A DNA stretch of 64,000 bases from AC-32 sp963788215 (GTDB lineage Bacteria > Actinomycetota > Thermoleophilia > Gaiellales > Gaiellaceae): assembly GCA_963788215.1 (NCBI GenBank), contig CAWBFX010000003.1, positions 434,001-498,000 of the forward strand. The letters are read 5' to 3'. Made by a program: the position numbers and the translations under genes. This document shows, piece by piece, positions 62,166-64,000 of the stretch; within the stretch, counting starts at the first letter, position 1; every line of letters starts with the position of its first letter. The notes beneath the pieces were generated by a model. It did not search any database and was not told where the DNA came from. It worked only from the letters and a program-made list of their open reading frames with translations.

Positions 62166-62177
62166 GCCCTAATGGTG

Positions 62178-62804
62178 TCAGCGGCGGAGGAGCCTGCTCT
62201 CGAAGGCGTCGAGGAGGAGCTCCACGCCGAGCTCGTACTCCCGCTCCCGGTCGGTCTCGGCGAGCTGCGGCCCGAGCGCGTGCATCGCAGGGAATTCGCC
62301 GGGCGGCAGCTGCGAGAGGTACTCGTCGAGACCGGGCGCCTCCTCCAGCCGCAGCTCCGCGAACACGTAGCCGCTGAGGTATGCCCAGAACACGCGGTAC
62401 GCGTTGACCGCCTCCTCCGCGCCGAAGCCGCCCGAGCGCAGGGCCGCGAGCGTGTCCTCGACCGACCGCGCCCACGCCGGGCTCGCGAGCGTCCGGTTCG
62501 CGAAGACGCGCACGACGCGCGGGTGCCGCCTCGACACCTCGCGGAACCCCGAGGCCAGCGCGCGCAGCGAGTCCTTCCAGTCGGCGCCGGGCTCGGCGGC
62601 AACGCCGGCGAGGACGACCTCGATGATCCCGTCGAGGAGCGCGTCCCGGCCCGCGACGTGGTTGTAGAGCGACATCGCCTGGACGTCGAGCTCGGCGGCG
62701 AGGCGGCGCATGCTGAGCGCGTCGAACCCCTCCCGGTCGACGACGTCGACCGCGGCCTCGAGGACGCGTTGCCGCGTCAGTCCTTTTGCTTGGCGACTTG
62801 ACAC
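62178..62804 (-). CDS. TetR-family transcriptional repressor
   Basis: 208 residues. N-terminal TetR helix-turn-helix (about 8-55): LTRQRVLEAAVDVVDREGF, MRRLAAELDVQAMSLYNHVAGRDALLD. The C-terminal ligand domain resembles the TetR_C class (AYRVFWAYLSGYVFAEL; EYELGVELLLDAFE). GTG 62804. Its start overlaps the first of two palindromic operators, so it very probably represses itself and the divergent secreted-protein gene. Confidence 0.9.
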   Translation of the reverse strand: MSSRQAKGLTRQRVLEAAVDVVDREGFDALSMRRLAAELDVQAMSLYNHVAGRDALLDGIIEVVLAGVAAEPGADWKDSLRALASGFREVSRRHPRVVRVFANRTLASPAWARSVEDTLAALRSGGFGAEEAVNAYRVFWAYLSGYVFAELRLEEAPGLDEYLSQLPPGEFPAMHALGPQLAETDREREYELGVELLLDAFESRLLRR

Positions 62805-62838
62805 TTACAGTGTAGGTCTACAGACTTACGGTGTAGGT
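62798..62838. promoter_or_regulatory. two tandem TetR operators with a -35 TTGACA
   Basis: Palindromic 15-mers ACTTACAGTGTAGGT (62803-62817) and ACTTACGGTGTAGGT (62824-62838), each near-symmetric (ACyTACxxxGTArGT), spaced 21 bases, two helical turns. A consensus -35 TTGACA (62798-62803) for the plus-strand gene overlaps the first site. Confidence 0.75.
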
Positions 62839-62864
62839 CATTCTACTCCAGGAGGTGTCGAACG

Positions 62865-63209
62865 GTGAGAACGAAGCTCTTCGCGCTCGCGGTGCTCGCG
62901 CTCGCGCTGGCGGCCCCGGCGGCGGCCGACCCCGACAACGGGAACTCCGTCGAGGTGACGATCAACTGCCCGGGCCGGACGCTCACGGGCGTCACGATCG
63001 AGCACAACAGCGCGGTCGTCTTCCAGGTCAGGGGCGAGCACTTCGTCGCGATCACGCAGGAGGTCTCGTACGTCGATCCGGACACCGGCGAGACGGTCTA
63101 CGTCCGCACGAATCCCGGGCAGGGCCACGACCTTGTCACGTGCACCTACATGTACCCGGGCTTCCCCGTGCTCGTCACCGGGCAGTTCCAGCTGACCGGC
63201 AACGCCTGA
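62865..63209 (+). CDS. small secreted protein of unknown function
   Basis: 114 residues with a clear signal peptide (LFALAVLALALAAPAAA), leaving a mature beta-rich protein of about 93 residues with two cysteines (VTINCPGRTLTG and LVTCTYMYPGFP), perhaps a disulfide. GTG 62865 has an excellent GGAGGT site. Under the two TetR operators; followed by a strong terminator. No family was recognised. Confidence 0.75.
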   Translation: MRTKLFALAVLALALAAPAAADPDNGNSVEVTINCPGRTLTGVTIEHNSAVVFQVRGEHFVAITQEVSYVDPDTGETVYVRTNPGQGHDLVTCTYMYPGFPVLVTGQFQLTGNA

Positions 63210-63212
63210 TCT

Positions 63213-63240
63213 CGTGGGGGAACCGCGCGGTTCCCCCACG
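63213..63240 (+). terminator. perfect hairpin terminator
   Basis: CGTGGGGGAACCGC / GCGGTTCCCCCACG, 14 bases each side with no spacer (four central bases form the loop), 3 bases after the stop of the secreted-protein gene. Confidence 0.8.
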
Positions 63241-63247
63241 TGCTCAA

Positions 63248-63336
63248 CGGAGAGGGCGGGATTTGAACCCGCGACGGACCTTTCAGCCCGTACGCGATTT
63301 CCAGTCGCGCTCCTTAGACCGCTCGGACACCTCTCC
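63248..63336 (-). tRNA. tRNA-Ser (anticodon GGA)
   Basis: Class II tRNA of 89 bases on the minus strand: acceptor GGAGAGG/CCTCTCC, anticodon loop CTGGAAA, long variable arm, T arm CGGG-TTCAAAT-CCCG. CCA is not encoded. Confidence 0.95.
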
Positions 63337-63396
63337 CGGTGCGGGCAGGGTAGCCCTTGCTTGAATTGAGCGGACCGAACTGAGAGGGAGGGATCG

Positions 63397-64000
63397 ATGA
63401 GCAAGGTGCGGCTTCTCGTAGGGACACGCAAGGGAGCGTTCGTCATGACCGCGGACGGCACGCGCGACGACTGGGACGTTCAAGGTCCGCTCTTCACCGG
63501 CTGGGAGATGTACCACCTGAAGGGATCGCCGGCCGACCCGGATCGCCTGTACGCGTCGCAATCCACCGGCTGGCACGGCCAGGTGATCCAGCGCTCGGAC
63601 GACGGCGGCAAGAATTGGGAGACCGTCGGCAACGAGTTCGCGTACGACGGCGTTCCCGGAACGCACCAGTGGTACGACGGCACGCAGCACCCGTGGGAGT
63701 TCGCGCGCGTCTGGCACCTGGAGCCCTCGCTCGACGACCCGGACACCGTCTACGCGGGGGTCGAGGACGCGGCGCTCTTCAAGTCCACGGACGCCGGCCA
63801 GACCTGGACCGAGCTCTCGGGCCTGCGCAAACACCCGAGCGGCGAGAACTGGCAGCCGGGCGCCGGCGGGCTCTGCCTGCACACGATCCTGATCAACCCC
63901 GACGACCCGAACCGGATCGTCATCGCGATCTCGGCGGCGGGCGCCTTCCGAACGGACGACGGCGGCGAGACCTGGACGCCGATCAACAAGGGCCTCCGCT
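63397..64000 (+). CDS. BNR/sialidase-like propeller protein, 5' part
   Basis: 201 residues are seen before the right edge. No signal peptide. Repeated Asp-box-type blades: RSDDGGKNWETVG, KSTDAGQTWTELSG and RTDDGGETWTPINKG, with VRLLVGTRKGAFVMT at the start, match the cytoplasmic WD40/YVTN- or exo-alpha-sialidase-like proteins common in actinobacteria. The enzyme activity is uncertain. ATG 63397 has GAGGGAGGGA upstream. Confidence 0.8.
   Translation, partial: MSKVRLLVGTRKGAFVMTADGTRDDWDVQGPLFTGWEMYHLKGSPADPDRLYASQSTGWHGQVIQRSDDGGKNWETVGNEFAYDGVPGTHQWYDGTQHPWEFARVWHLEPSLDDPDTVYAGVEDAALFKSTDAGQTWTELSGLRKHPSGENWQPGAGGLCLHTILINPDDPNRIVIAISAAGAFRTDDGGETWTPINKGLR

Overview
The window is very GC-rich, with many GTG and TTG starts and tightly overlapping genes. 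It looks like chromosomal DNA of a high-GC Gram-positive actinobacterium. The PASTA proteins with a conserved cysteine pair, the PspA/PspAA/PspAB/HtpX neighbourhood and the split LigC/LigD-type repair genes fit a deep-branching class such as Thermoleophilia; that placement is inference. No integrase, transposase, phage gene or CRISPR array was seen. No gene-free stretch exceeds about 300 bases; the longest gaps (about 130 to 200 bases) hold promoters and terminators.

Layout. 1-648: 3' end of a secreted TolB-like propeller protein with a poly-proline linker and a PASTA module. 675-2983: proline genes in the order proA-proB. 3116-6048 (minus): an LVIVD propeller protein and a three-gene overlapping operon (metallo-beta-lactamase fold, glutaredoxin/GST-N, O-methyltransferase). 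6092-9030: envelope-stress neighbourhood (PspA, PspAA, a coiled-coil membrane protein, PspAB, HtpX). 9046-12278: membrane protein, cytochrome c lipoprotein and serS. 12645-16750: tRNA-Ser(UGA), cupin, two duplicated LuxR-type regulators and a vanadium haloperoxidase-like enzyme, closed by a copy of the 3' half of the tRNA-Ser; this may be a small island. 16818-23217: small membrane protein, LPG-synthase-like protein, a GAF-GGDEF-GAF-GAF-HD-GYP protein, a secreted protein, a flavin reductase and a HAD phosphatase.

23231-58090 is the outstanding region: about 35 kb with eleven minus-strand genes (PA1 to PA11) for large secreted modular proteins, interrupted only by cdd and one orphan module gene. 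Every PA protein has an N-terminal export segment and ends in a basic PASTA-like module with two invariant cysteines, in ten of them after a poly-proline linker. The middle is shuffled from a small set: a PPDTNGEVG/WGDYSD propeller-like domain, a CarboxypepD_reg-like fold, DUF11, a NIDO-like beta domain, Kelch repeats, a DQYDN domain, an S8 protease, a family-5 solute-binding protein with Calx-beta, and an InlB-like repeat. All eleven have a similarly built promoter (-35, exactly 17 bases, -10), usually followed by a GGGGAGGG-type ribosome site. Near-identical copies of a Kelch-linker-PASTA block point to recent duplication or gene conversion.

58161-64000: FabF, a ferritin-like DUF892 protein with an overlapping partner, a LigC-like ATP-dependent DNA ligase convergent with a LigD-type polymerase domain, a TetR regulator with two tandem palindromic operators facing a small secreted protein, tRNA-Ser(GGA), and the start of a BNR/sialidase-like propeller gene.

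Several reading frames are broken by one or two bases (membrane protein at 9046, serS, PA2, PA8, PA10, the orphan at 38183). Because serS is essential, at least some of these are probably sequencing errors. Two of them sit inside poly-proline repeats and could instead be biological.
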